A DNA stretch of 64,000 nt, taken from positions 9,213-73,212 of the forward strand of contig JAVBMX010000035.1 of assembly GCA_031551885.1 (NCBI GenBank). The letters are read 5' to 3'. The position numbers and the translations under genes were made by a program. Numbering within the stretch: position 1 is the stretch's first letter; the number at the start of each line of letters is the position of its first letter. Source of the DNA: Frigididesulfovibrio sp031551885 (GTDB lineage Bacteria; Desulfobacterota; Desulfovibrionia; Desulfovibrionales; Desulfovibrionaceae). The notes beneath the pieces are model-generated. The model did no database searches, was not told where the DNA came from, and saw nothing but the letters and a program-made list of their open reading frames with translations. Shown here piece by piece: positions 55,101-62,819 of the stretch.

Positions 55101-57444
55101 CAACAACACCTATGGGGACGCGGACGAAACCCTGCATTACACGGTTTATGACGGCACCGGCGCGAGCTTCAGCGGCGACGCCGTGATCATCGTCGACGCC
55201 GTGGCCGAAAAACCCACGGACCCGACAACATCCGTGGATTACGGGCCGGGGCATACCGCCGCGCCCGGCAACGGCGCAATCACCCTTACGGTGGGGGGAA
55301 CCTTTGTGGACAACGACGGTTCCGAAACCCACTACGCCCTTGTGGAGCAGCGTCCCGGCCTGGTTGTCGCCGGCGCCGAGACGGTCTACCTCGACGGCAT
55401 GTCGTTTTACCGGGTGGAGATTCCGGCCGGGCAAAGCTCGGTGGACGTGACCGTGCAGCTTCCCGCCGAGCCGGACCCCACCGGCTACGACCTGCGCACG
55501 GGCGTCATGGCCGTGGAGGACAACCTCACGGATCTGGAATCCACCCTGGACAACAACATCTCCTGGACTCTGGACGACGCTCCCACCCACATCGATGTTT
55601 CGCTGGTGGACAGCAGCATCTCCATCGTCATCGGCAACGCCTATGAAGACCAGACCATCCCGGTGGTCATCAACGCCTCCCTCAGCGCCGACGACACCTT
55701 CAACGGCCTGACCCTGCACCACGACGGCAACGGCGCCATTTCCGTCAACGACCCGCTGAACGTCGGCGGCTGGAGCATCGCCCCGAACGGCGACCTCATC
55801 ATCACCAGCGCCGCGGCCCTCGGGAACATCGCCGTGACCTTCACGCCGGAAAGCCACAACGACGCGGACGTGCACTGGAGCTGGAGCGCGACCTTCACCG
55901 ACAACGCCTCCGGCGATATGGCCACCCCCGGCGGCTCCGGTACGACCATCGTCGACGCCGTGGCCGACGCCCCCACCACAAGCGGCATCGGCTTCCTCTC
56001 CGACGACGGCTTCCATACCGGCGTGAGCAGTGGCGGAACCGGCACGGCCAACGTGAGCCTGAACTTCGCCGACCACGACGGCAGCGAAGTCCACTACGCC
56101 ATCCTGCAGGAAACCAACGACTGGAAATGCGACGGCGTGCTCGTCAACGGGCTGCCCGCAACACTTGTCACCGTCTTCGACGAGAACGGCGTGCCCCACT
56201 ATGCCGTCAAAATCGAAGACGCCATGCTGGACGCCTCCGGCAACGTACAGGTCGGCTTTCACATCACCGCGCCGTATACGGTCGGCGACCTGGACGCCAC
56301 CCTGCGCATCGGCGGCATTTCGATTGAAACCACGGCCGGTGCCGCCGGTTCCCCCGGCGGTCACGAGCTGACCCTGGACAACAACTGGGCGGAAACCGAC
56401 CACAACACGGTCATCGACCTGCGTGTCGGCGTGGTCACCTCCACCACCGTGGTGGTCGGGTCCGACGCGCCTTCCATGGTCGAAGACTCCGGCCGCATGC
56501 ACATCACCTTTACCGTGCCCGACACCGCGCTCACGCACGACACCGTGCAGAGCGTAACCCTCCTGGTGCCCGCGAACGGCTCGTTGATCATCGACGACGG
56601 CCACGGGAACGTCTCCGTTCACACCTCCGGCAACGTCGTGATCGACGCGGCGAACCTGAACAACGTCTACTTCGAGCCGAATGAGCACTGGTCCGGCACC
56701 GTCGTTCTGGACATCACGGCGGCCACCCTGGTGGACATCGACTCGGGCGAGACCAAGGCCGCGTCGATCCTCACCGACGGATCGTTTGAGGTAACCGACT
56801 CCTCCTCAGGCTTCATGGCGCACCTCGAATCGACGTCGGCAGCCCAACACAGGCTCTTCGGCATTCTCGACACCTCGGAGGACCTGCGCTTTGAGCAACA
56901 TGTCGCAGGCATCAACAACCACGACGGACGAACGGTCGGCGGCGGGCACGACGCCGCGCACAACAATGAGAACGGGAACCCCCTCATCGACGGAGCCGCC
57001 TCCGAGGCGTTCACCCGGCAGGCGGAACATATGGACGGGCACCCCGCTCCCACCGCCGGAGCGGGTTTGGCGGACGACCACACCGGCGCGGCTGCGGGCG
57101 TCGGTCTGCTTGAAGGCGACGCCTTGCGCCTTGCCGACCTTGTCGACGACGAGCACGACAGCCTGGGAACGATCCTGGTGGAAGGCAGCGTCGCCGACCG
57201 GCATCAGACCGACGGCCTGCCCCCCCATGCCTCTACGGATGCCCCGGAACAGGCCCACGCCGGCACCGCCGCTTCGAACTCCGGCCAAGCCGAAGCCGCG
57301 CCGACGGCGTTCCCCATGGACCACGGCGATGCGTTCCACTTCCAAAACGCGCAACTTGATGCTTTCATCGTGGATCCGCCCGCCGGGCACGACGCTCTGG
57401 CGGCGGCCCAGATGACGCAGGACGTCCTGCGGATTACCGGATAA
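49132..57444 (+). CDS. Giant LapA-like adhesin with seven compound repeats
   Basis: This 2770-residue acidic protein has AAGGGGG upstream of its ATG and no signal peptide. Residues 1-150 are the module shared with the 29076-34610 protein: LGFEPGEATMSREGENLSF, FFAVGDQPLPNFKLPDG, FFASLD, a TAAG site at 106-109 (LapG-type position) and LLNGVDRLGSLGT. The body has seven tandem compound repeats beginning with (V/I)DAVAD/E near residues 309, 677, 1034, 1442 (DVDSVAQ), 1750, 2019 and 2274. Each continues with DGSExHYxLVE, an LTLDNN segment and a GNAYEN-type strand, like T1SS-143-type repeats. The last 200 residues are His/Ala-rich without RTX units. It is probably a type I secreted biofilm adhesin; the secretion genes are elsewhere. 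Confidence 0.82.
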   Translation: MAPESTSPTTTETPGRLLQAPKPQAGQAVTVQSAAGAEIALGFEPGEATMSREGENLSFRFSDGGSVVLTNFFAVGDQPLPNFKLPDGVEVSSRDFFASLDVGFSTAAGPAAAPSAPPSSGEGAYTDDPGLLLNGVDRLGSLGTVYWGRDSEVPERLWGLPERPGGDFSVDVVTTTDMFAASGVFEDGRANQHLYGDRNVPDNMVTPGQIHFTFSPSGTTVVDGIHLSGFDAGTKIYLGEYGSPGAVEILISGPDQVVDFQQSDFTSRGVYILAPENSEHDMTINAVVDLRALSSGITDTATGTFIIIVDAVADLPGNVFSDIGAVDLDGSMTVTDQETAGQRFLDGWAEDVIAKTQDPADASAVRVASVPVTATITFFDYGESGEGDHEHHYALIEKPADGWTCATALDTITLRCDASGEPLADQSATGAMEKEFFRIPVDNADILAAGGTISVQADLSGPADYTTDTTIKLWAGGMAEEHPSDGELTYANNKAYNFSESRVDLSIDTVDSTLTVRVGWVAEGNAPNKNLAPGNTQGHDWTPEAGGHDPGATGNGAPIHVAISGGVLPDGGPAGEQISGATFSFNEGDAVLRVGSVELTASQDIAGVHYEVTTNAGVTTVTISNLPSGAVDLDALGLNFVPKNFYEDADISFSYTVDVESSAGAKAHFSGESLVTVDAVADLSTDVKAGIGADTSNPTFIDNDTANAVHDDTDRNFHHGAQDGPKAGWEIDEFRLDYSSVKYGFSVTVATSFPDADGSERHFLLVEKPADTAWELGPLPAGHHIDAADPTYTDAGGTVYWKIEIDDPTQGNTTVTIPLNYNGSIAGDLTLDLKTGSYAQETLTVDADGHPTGREYDLQNNTAVRTDGTRVEYAIDVFNSTLTVGTGWASEGNNDAKHLNATGPSAAYVDTNAYAGSTANGPDGATNLGAPITFTLSGASGSPEHIDSVTFTFEGARGDLVLADGTHPAGTPVPGQPGLVTVTLASSQLPGLVFQPATSGAQSFNYSDVRLDYTVSVSNDAGASAVFTGSSQIVIDAVADKPGVAIPSGGDAVDYPHTFDPETGLDTVQDSARPGDTVTVHGTVGFPDVSGGENHYILIENGNSAGDRYLLEGVKITAGSESLSLSATQLAGFATTTVNGVTYYLVPAEGNFTNGDTIASFDVDITIKTVGETSHDNSVGFGGYATIPDSMAGSAGGAPAANYEFDTANNNAYTTGSVTVHTEVVDTKTVTMHVGGAYENADHRANEGFIARADMLHTAPDGTLQFKPGYLAQVQADSAPITFTLEPAAANETMSCLSVRFQVIDDGITDPASTGNFMYGDTLIPLTYAGIVNGDLLICAYDAVSGYVTLTVIPADGVYETSTELYFVPGESFHGTDIPLDFAAVVHDSGSGFSKEFSNLSGAAGKTLADALANTVGIPTDPNHMSQTLGGQDASNPIDNLVDVDSVAQKPTVGDPTIAGGPTNGDPDAVDANHDGYYDNVVPGGQATIQAEVTFHDLNDGSERHYVLVQAYPGWQAPTGLSAVDAGGVEHTLSVTWTLQKINGVMYYKAEIANADIRAYGNGTLDLRVAMVSPADAAGTLNVTIGAASWEDNALLDQELTLDNNHAFDMKSASVSFSKAGGLWMEPVNPVYENDTPNANTSDPNNPGLPNTLTAGGTTIIVHADAADSITDFRFTNYDPSRGVVSLNGVPINADGTLPNGAALHGGDTFTFVPARDFSDADLNLTYSATIVDRCSGDAHPGDGGFTIVVDAVAELPVNVYPTQNTVEAETFGGETTIAFAVHAKFEDFDGSEQHFVLVEAKANMTIGKSAGTFSVMDPVTGTYVTYYKIPVDNSAIDPSTGEVVVTISIQAGRLGSDDPGHIRVGALSEDHPTDNGEITYHNNTAFADGGSVVVNYHIPGGHIIHIGDAYENDTPRANESDPNNPGQPNLTPAGGAAISFGYITDPSTPITTVDLTWDPAKGYIVDGHGTVYTSGSAAGLDASGIRFVPNNTYGDADETLHYTVYDGTGASFSGDAVIIVDAVAEKPTDPTTSVDYGPGHTAAPGNGAITLTVGGTFVDNDGSETHYALVEQRPGLVVAGAETVYLDGMSFYRVEIPAGQSSVDVTVQLPAEPDPTGYDLRTGVMAVEDNLTDLESTLDNNISWTLDDAPTHIDVSLVDSSISIVIGNAYEDQTIPVVINASLSADDTFNGLTLHHDGNGAISVNDPLNVGGWSIAPNGDLIITSAAALGNIAVTFTPESHNDADVHWSWSATFTDNASGDMATPGGSGTTIVDAVADAPTTSGIGFLSDDGFHTGVSSGGTGTANVSLNFADHDGSEVHYAILQETNDWKCDGVLVNGLPATLVTVFDENGVPHYAVKIEDAMLDASGNVQVGFHITAPYTVGDLDATLRIGGISIETTAGAAGSPGGHELTLDNNWAETDHNTVIDLRVGVVTSTTVVVGSDAPSMVEDSGRMHITFTVPDTALTHDTVQSVTLLVPANGSLIIDDGHGNVSVHTSGNVVIDAANLNNVYFEPNEHWSGTVVLDITAATLVDIDSGETKAASILTDGSFEVTDSSSGFMAHLESTSAAQHRLFGILDTSEDLRFEQHVAGINNHDGRTVGGGHDAAHNNENGNPLIDGAASEAFTRQAEHMDGHPAPTAGAGLADDHTGAAAGVGLLEGDALRLADLVDDEHDSLGTILVEGSVADRHQTDGLPPHASTDAPEQAHAGTAASNSGQAEAAPTAFPMDHGDAFHFQNAQLDAFIVDPPAGHDALAAAQMTQDVLRITG

Positions 57445-57551
57445 CCCCGCTCCGCCTCGTCACAACGACAGGCGACAAACAGAACCAAGAACCGAACCGG
57501 GGGTGGAACGCGTGGTCCGCCCCCGGTTCCCTATAGCGCGAGGAGATTATT

Positions 57552-58091
57552 ATGTTTTACTCGACCGGCTATGCCTCGCCCCTGGGCGCAATCACGCTGG
57601 CAAGCGACGGTAAAAATATTGTCGGCCTCTGGTTCGACGGACAAAAATACTTTGCCGCGACGGTAAAAAGCGGAATGGAAGAAAAATCGGACCTGCCGGC
57701 CTTTGCCGTGGCGAAAGAATGGCTCGATGCGTACTTCGCCGGCAAAAATCCCACTATTTCCAAACTGCCGCTGGCTCCCCTTGGCGGCGAATTCCGAAAG
57801 GCCGTCTGGGACATCTTGTGCGACATTCCTTACGGTCAATGGACGACGTATGGCGAAATCGCCAAAAAGACGGCCGCCCGGATGAACAAAAAAAGCATGG
57901 CCGGCCAGGCCGTCGGCGGCGCGGTGGGGCACAACCCCATCTCCATCGTCATTCCGTGCCACAGGGTTGTCGGAGCCGGCGGCAGTTTGACGGGGTATGC
58001 CGGGGGTATCGGCAAAAAAATAAAACTGCTGGAGCTTGAAGGCGTCGACGCTTCACATTTCTTTATCCCCGGAAAGGGCACGGCCCTCTAA
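57552..58091 (+). CDS. ogt: Methylated-DNA-protein-cysteine methyltransferase
   Basis: This 179-residue suicide enzyme removes O6-alkyl groups from guanine in DNA. The acceptor Cys136 lies in IPCHRVVGAGGSLTGYAGG, and FRKAVWDILCDIPYGQWTTYGEIA holds the helix-turn-helix Tyr and Arg-finger region. The N-terminal ribonuclease-like domain is short. GAGGAG lies upstream of the ATG. It is monocistronic. Confidence 0.95.
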   Translation: MFYSTGYASPLGAITLASDGKNIVGLWFDGQKYFAATVKSGMEEKSDLPAFAVAKEWLDAYFAGKNPTISKLPLAPLGGEFRKAVWDILCDIPYGQWTTYGEIAKKTAARMNKKSMAGQAVGGAVGHNPISIVIPCHRVVGAGGSLTGYAGGIGKKIKLLELEGVDASHFFIPGKGTAL

Positions 58092-58188
58092 GCTCAGGCC
58101 TCATTACTTGTTTCATCGGAGGGGCGCAAACAAGGCCGCGTGAGCAACCCGCCCGCCGGCACTTCCGTGATGTGGACAATGTTGCCTT

Positions 58189-58271
58189 AGAACAACGCGG
58201 GTGGCTCCTCCAAGCCTCCCAGCAAGGGGATTGAATCCCCTCGACTCCCGAACCCTTGAGGGGTGCAGGGG
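58189..58271 (-). repeat. R3 module after the symporter gene
   Basis: Reading the minus strand: GTGCAGGGG arms, AGGGGATTCAATCCCCTTGC, GGGAGGCTTGGAGG and CCACCCGCGTTGTTCTAA. The last part is the same as the right end of the window (63984-64000) in opposite orientation. Confidence 0.8.
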
Positions 58272-58350
58272 CTCATCCGGCAGGAGCCGGATTGACGCCG
58301 GAGTATTCCGACGGCGCCCGAAGGGTGAGACGCACGATGCGCCGAGTCAA
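58272..58350 (+). repeat. Repeat R2, copy d, inside an R3 palindrome
   Basis: CTCATCCGGCAGGAGCCGG opens and GCGCCGAGTCAA closes the unit. GTGCAGGGG lies on its left and ATCATTTCCCCTTGC on its right, which together make up the R3 palindrome. Confidence 0.85.
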
Positions 58351-58485
58351 ATCATTTCCCCTTGCGGTCCGGTTCGGTACAACGCTGCCGGTCCAGCATA
58401 CCACAGGGCGTCATCCAGGGGATGAGTTCCGCAGCCCTGTTTGGGCCTGGCGCCGCTCGGCGTGAAAGGACAGCCGTCTGCGTTT

Positions 58486-59829
58486 CTATCTCCCTTCCAT
58501 TTGTGCGACACCGTGACTTCCGGAAAGGAAAAAACTCAAGACCGCCAAGAAGCCGGAAACAACCACGCCAAGATAGCTCAGACAGTGCAGGCCCGTGAGT
58601 GACGACAAGAGCCCCAACATTCCCCCGGAAAGCAAACCGGCCGTCATAAGCGGGGGGCGGGCTTCTCTCGTTTCTCCGGCAAGGATGGTCACAAACACCG
58701 GGGCGACCACCCCGCACACATACACGTTGTTCGCCATCAGCAAAAAGTCCAAAATGGTTTTATCCATGAACGTCAGCAAAATCCCGGCCACCGCGAGGGC
58801 AACGACACACAGTCTGGTACGGCCGACGCTTTTTTGCCGCCACAGATCTCCGGCCAGAATCAGGCCGGCGGTGATCAGGCACGAATCCGCCGAGGAAACA
58901 ACAACGCTCAAAAGGGTCAGATAGACGACATACGTAAGCCACGGGGGCAAAACGGTTGCCAGAAGGGTGGTCAGCACATGGTCCGGCTGGGAATCGGCAG
59001 GGATCAACCCCTTGGAGAGTAAACCGATCAGAACAATCAGGGCGGAAAAAAAGCAGAGGCCGAGAATCGCCAAGAGCGCCCCCCGCTGCGCCGCTTTTTC
59101 GCTTTCCGCACTCAGTAGGCGTCCGAAGAGCATCGGGCAGACCACATAGCTGCCTCCCTGCACCAATAAAAAGTAGAACAACCGGTCGACCGGGAAGTCC
59201 TCGTTGACCGCTTCCCATTTGATTTCGCCCAAGGGTGTGGGGTTGGAATACGCCAGCCAGAAAACGAGCAGCAGGAACCCCCCAAGCATGATGAAGAACT
59301 GGATTCGATCCAACTTGATGACGCCGGATTGCCCGTTGATAAACGTTTGCGCCGAGATCAGCAACGCGCCTGAAAGGAGCGAAGTCAGCGGCGGCAGGCC
59401 CGTCAGCGCCTGAATTATTTGCGTGCCGGCCTTAAATTGCGCGGCCAAAATGGATATCCAGGCGATGACGATTATCGCCGAAATCAAGCGGCGACCTTGA
59501 GCCCCCAGGCGTTTCTCCACCATTTCCGGCAAGGTATATGCGTTGCTGCTCCGTACCTTGCGCGCCAGCAGAACAGTCAGAACACTCAGGCCCACCGCCC
59601 CGCCGCCCAGCCACCAAAACGCCGGAGTGCCTGCGGTAAACGCCAGGCCGACCGTTCCGATGGTGGCCGAAGCTCCCACGCAGGAAGCCACGATGGAGAA
59701 AGCCACCATCGCGGCGCTGCTTGAACGGCTGTTCACATAAAACGAACTTTCACCGGCCATGCTTTTGGTGATGATTTTGCCGAGAACCAGCGCCCCGAAA
59801 GCATATAGGATAAAGGCGGCTAAGCCCAT
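58486..59829 (-). CDS. Sodium:solute symporter of the biotin operon
   Basis: This 447-residue member of the SSS family has about 12-13 hydrophobic helices. Typical stretches are SFYVNSRSSSAAMVAFSIVASCVGASATIG-like N-terminal motifs, an LPEMVEKRLGAQGRRL loop and the sodium-site region SVVVSSADSCLITAG (double Ser). The start at 59829 has AAGGGGAGAG upstream and overlaps the bioDA stop by 10 nt, so it is translated with the biotin genes. No pathway genes before BioA are in this cluster, so import of a biotin precursor (for example a pimelate or 7-keto-8-aminopelargonate-like compound) or of biotin is plausible. The substrate is unproven. Confidence 0.85.
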   Translation of the reverse strand: MGLAAFILYAFGALVLGKIITKSMAGESSFYVNSRSSSAAMVAFSIVASCVGASATIGTVGLAFTAGTPAFWWLGGGAVGLSVLTVLLARKVRSSNAYTLPEMVEKRLGAQGRRLISAIIVIAWISILAAQFKAGTQIIQALTGLPPLTSLLSGALLISAQTFINGQSGVIKLDRIQFFIMLGGFLLLVFWLAYSNPTPLGEIKWEAVNEDFPVDRLFYFLLVQGGSYVVCPMLFGRLLSAESEKAAQRGALLAILGLCFFSALIVLIGLLSKGLIPADSQPDHVLTTLLATVLPPWLTYVVYLTLLSVVVSSADSCLITAGLILAGDLWRQKSVGRTRLCVVALAVAGILLTFMDKTILDFLLMANNVYVCGVVAPVFVTILAGETREARPPLMTAGLLSGGMLGLLSSLTGLHCLSYLGVVVSGFLAVLSFFLSGSHGVAQMEGR

Positions 59830-61811
59830 TCTCTCCCCTTGACGGCCTTGCCGACAGCCCCGCTTAAACGGGCGCATTCGCCGGCGGTTACGGTATAGGG
59901 CGGCATGACATAGATGAGGTTGTTGAAAGGCCTGATCCAGACATTATGTTTCTCCGCGCAGTATGCGCGAAGCCTGGACACATTGACCGGCCGGTTCATT
60001 TCCACCACTCCGATGGCCCCCAGCACACGCACGTCACGCACTTCAGGCAGGCCGCGGCAGCCGGCAAGCCGCTCTTCCAGGGCATGCTGGATGGAGCGCA
60101 CCCGCCCGGCCCAATCCGATGCTTGCAAAAGAGCGAGACTCGCCAGGGCCACCCGGCAGGCCAACGGATTGCCCATAAAAGTAGGGCCGTGCATCAGGGG
60201 TGCGGCGTTCCGGGAAATCCCTTCAGCGACATGCCGGGTGCAGACGGTGGCGGCAAGCGTCATGGTTCCGCCGGTCAGGGCTTTGCCCAGGCAGAGAATG
60301 TCCGGGTCCGCCCCGGCCCATTCCGTCGCGAACATTTTTCCGGTGCGCCCGAAGCCGGTGGCGATTTCATCATAAATCAGCAGCAGATCGTAGCGGCGGC
60401 AGATTTCCTTCAGGCCCTTCAGGTAATCGGGGTGGTACATCCACATCCCCCCGGCCCCCTGAATTATCGGCTCAATGATCACCGCCGCGCATTCCCGCTG
60501 ATGCTTTTCCGCCGTTTCGGCCAAGGCGCTCAAGCTGCTCTCGTCAAAAGGGGCATGGAACGGCGACGCGGGGCGAGGCACAAATATCTGTTCCGGCACA
60601 AACCCGCTGAACCGGGCATGCATGCCGTTGACGGGGTCTCCCACACTCATGGCACCGAGTGTATCGCCGTGATAGCCCCCCTGGTGGCCGATTATTTTTA
60701 TCTTTTTGGGAAATCCGAGTCCGTGCCAATATTGGACGGCCATTTTCAACGCGACTTCCACCGCCGTCGAGCCGGAATCGACCAAAAATATCTTCTCAAG
60801 GCCAGGAGGCAGTATCTTCAAAAGGCTTCGCCCAAGCTCGACGGCCGGTTCATGGGTCAGGCCGCCGAACATCACATGCGGCATGGTCCAAGCCTGCGTG
60901 GTCAAAGCGGCTGCGAGTTCCGGCCGGCCATACCCATGAATGGCGCACCACCAGGACGACATGCCGTCCAAAAGTTTGCGGCCGTTTTTCAGATGAATGT
61001 AATTGCCCTCGGCTTTCTCCACCGGCCAATTGGACTCGCCCATTCCCGGAGCCGGGCAATACGGATGCCACAAATGTTCCCGGTCGAAGGCGGAAACGGC
61101 TTCCGAAGCCGGCTCAGGTTCCCGGCAAGGCTCGGCCAAGCGCGTTGCCGCCTTTTTCAGACAGGCCGCTACCTTACCCCAGGCTTTTTCCCTGTTGCCT
61201 TTCCATAAAAATTCATGAATATGCGGCACAACGCCCAAGATATCCGTCCGACTATACTTTGTAATGATCTCCCTATTATCAACGGAAACAGGATGATCTT
61301 CCGTATATCCGGCGTCCGGGTGGGTAAAAACCACCCCCTCAACCGTAAGCCCGGCCCTTTTGAGCGCGTCGAGGCTCAGCAAGGCGTGGTTGATGGCTCC
61401 CAGCGCATTGCCGATGACCAGAATCACCGGGTATCCCAGGGCAACCATAAAATCCAGGAAGGTCTCCGTCGGCGACAACGGCGTCATGAGCCCGCCCGAG
61501 CCTTCCAGCAAGGTCACTTCCGCTTTCGTTGCTTCCGCGCGCACCTTTTGAGCAAGCGAAACAAGGTCTATGACCTGATTTTCCTCACTCGCCGCCAGAT
61601 GCGGGGAAGCAGGCAGCCTGAAATGGCGCAGGGTTGTGTACCGGCCCCGCGGGCAGGCCTCGGCATAGAGATCCTGGTCGAGCGACGCTTCTCCCGTCTG
61701 AACAATTTTTATGGCCCGGCCGGAAGGCATACTTTTCAGGAGGCCGGCGCAGACCACACTTTTCCCCACATCCGTGCCGGTACCGCAGAGAAAGTAGGCT
61801 TTGGGCGTCAT
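59820..61811 (-). CDS. Fused dethiobiotin synthetase / DAPA aminotransferase (BioD-BioA)
   Basis: This 663-residue protein joins two consecutive biotin enzymes. Residues 1-220 are BioD: P-loop CGTGTDVGKSVV, VTLLEGSGGLMTPLS, VIGNALGAINHALLS. Residues about 240-663 are BioA: HLWHPYCPAPGM, SSWWCAIHGYGRPEL, DSGSTAVEVALKM, the GHQGGYHGDTLGAMSVG loop, IYDEIATGFGRTGKMFA and the PLP Lys in LCLGKALTGG. All key motifs are intact. The fusion may channel DAPA, as in plant BIO3-BIO1. It overlaps bioB by 4 nt upstream and the symporter by 10 nt downstream. Confidence 0.95.
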   Translation of the reverse strand: MTPKAYFLCGTGTDVGKSVVCAGLLKSMPSGRAIKIVQTGEASLDQDLYAEACPRGRYTTLRHFRLPASPHLAASEENQVIDLVSLAQKVRAEATKAEVTLLEGSGGLMTPLSPTETFLDFMVALGYPVILVIGNALGAINHALLSLDALKRAGLTVEGVVFTHPDAGYTEDHPVSVDNREIITKYSRTDILGVVPHIHEFLWKGNREKAWGKVAACLKKAATRLAEPCREPEPASEAVSAFDREHLWHPYCPAPGMGESNWPVEKAEGNYIHLKNGRKLLDGMSSWWCAIHGYGRPELAAALTTQAWTMPHVMFGGLTHEPAVELGRSLLKILPPGLEKIFLVDSGSTAVEVALKMAVQYWHGLGFPKKIKIIGHQGGYHGDTLGAMSVGDPVNGMHARFSGFVPEQIFVPRPASPFHAPFDESSLSALAETAEKHQRECAAVIIEPIIQGAGGMWMYHPDYLKGLKEICRRYDLLLIYDEIATGFGRTGKMFATEWAGADPDILCLGKALTGGTMTLAATVCTRHVAEGISRNAAPLMHGPTFMGNPLACRVALASLALLQASDWAGRVRSIQHALEERLAGCRGLPEVRDVRVLGAIGVVEMNRPVNVSRLRAYCAEKHNVWIRPFNNLIYVMPPYTVTAGECARLSGAVGKAVKGREWA

Positions 61812-62770
61812 ATCACCCCCAAGGTCAGCATGTCCTGAACATCGTCATTGACCGCGCCGCCACGGCGGGTCAGATAGTCTCCCAGCATCAAGCCGTTGGC
61901 CCCCGCGCTGAAAATCATGTTTTTGAATGATTTCAAAGCATCCAGGCGTCCACCGCAGATCACCAGATCTTTGTCGGGATTAAGAAGCCTGAAAGCGGCT
62001 ATGGTTCGTAAAGCGTCTTCCGGGGGGATAATGCTTTGCTTTTCAAGCGGAGTCCCTTTGATGGGAATCAAAAAATTTACCGGAATGGAGTCGACTTCGA
62101 GTTCTCTCAACTGTATCGCCAGCTCGCAACGCTGTTCAAAACTCTCGCCCAAACCGAACAAACCGCCGGAGCAGACCCGTAATCCGGCAGCCTGGGCCGT
62201 TTTCACGGTCGCAATTCTTTGTTCATACCGGTGGGTGGTGCAGATTTGCTCGAAATACCCACGGGCGCTTTCCAAATTATGATGGCAACCGGTAAATCCG
62301 GCTTGTTTCAAAGCTCGGGCGCGTTCCGGACTCAAAAATCCGATGGAGGCGCATAGCCGGACGTCGAAGCGGGAAGTTATCAAATGAGCGCTTTGGCAAA
62401 GCAGATCAAACTCACGCTCCGTCAATGCCCGCCCACCGGCGACCAGACCCAAATAATCGTGAGGGTCTTGCAGCTTTGCCTCCACTCTGGACAAAATTTC
62501 ATCCGGCCTCAGAAAGGGGTACGTCTGGGCGGCTGTGCTGTAGTGGGCGGATTGGGCGCAAAAGACGCAATCTTCAGAACAGGCGCCGGATTTGACATTG
62601 ATGATGCCGCAGGTAAAACATTTAAGATTTGACGAGGATGCGGCAAGACGCGCAAGTGCCGTCACGTCAAGCAGCGGCATCCCCACAAGAGCGGCGGACG
62701 GTGCGGTTTCGTCTTGTTGGAGGAAAGAACTGAGGATATCCTGCAATTGCCGATTGAATAAGGACTTCAT
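61808..62770 (-). CDS. bioB: Biotin synthase
   Basis: This radical-SAM enzyme inserts sulfur into dethiobiotin. The 320-residue protein has the SAM cluster CSEDCVFC (Cys64, 68, 71) and the 2Fe-2S ligand region GFTGCHHNLES, and CSGGLFGLGES, NFLIPIKGTPLE and AGANGLMLGDYLT. The ATG at 62770 has a perfect GGAGGTGAC upstream. It is the first gene of the bioB-bioDA-symporter operon and divergent from birA. Confidence 0.97.
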   Translation of the reverse strand: MKSLFNRQLQDILSSFLQQDETAPSAALVGMPLLDVTALARLAASSSNLKCFTCGIINVKSGACSEDCVFCAQSAHYSTAAQTYPFLRPDEILSRVEAKLQDPHDYLGLVAGGRALTEREFDLLCQSAHLITSRFDVRLCASIGFLSPERARALKQAGFTGCHHNLESARGYFEQICTTHRYEQRIATVKTAQAAGLRVCSGGLFGLGESFEQRCELAIQLRELEVDSIPVNFLIPIKGTPLEKQSIIPPEDALRTIAAFRLLNPDKDLVICGGRLDALKSFKNMIFSAGANGLMLGDYLTRRGGAVNDDVQDMLTLGVI

Positions 62771-62819
62771 GTCACCTCCGGCTTGTCGGGCAGGCGGGAG
62801 CATAATGTAAAAGATCAAA

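Larger units (their letters stand above)
58092..58485. other. 394-bp convergent intergenic region with R3 and R2 repeats
   Basis: No gene is seen. From 58189 to about 58365 it holds an R3 module on the minus strand whose palindrome is interrupted by R2 copy d. Confidence 0.7.

Noticed and set aside
50506..56688. A very long open frame on the minus strand opposite the second giant gene
   Set aside because: High GC and strong codon bias of the plus-strand gene leave the antisense frame free of stops; its translation has no recognisable domain and the plus-strand repeats are clear.
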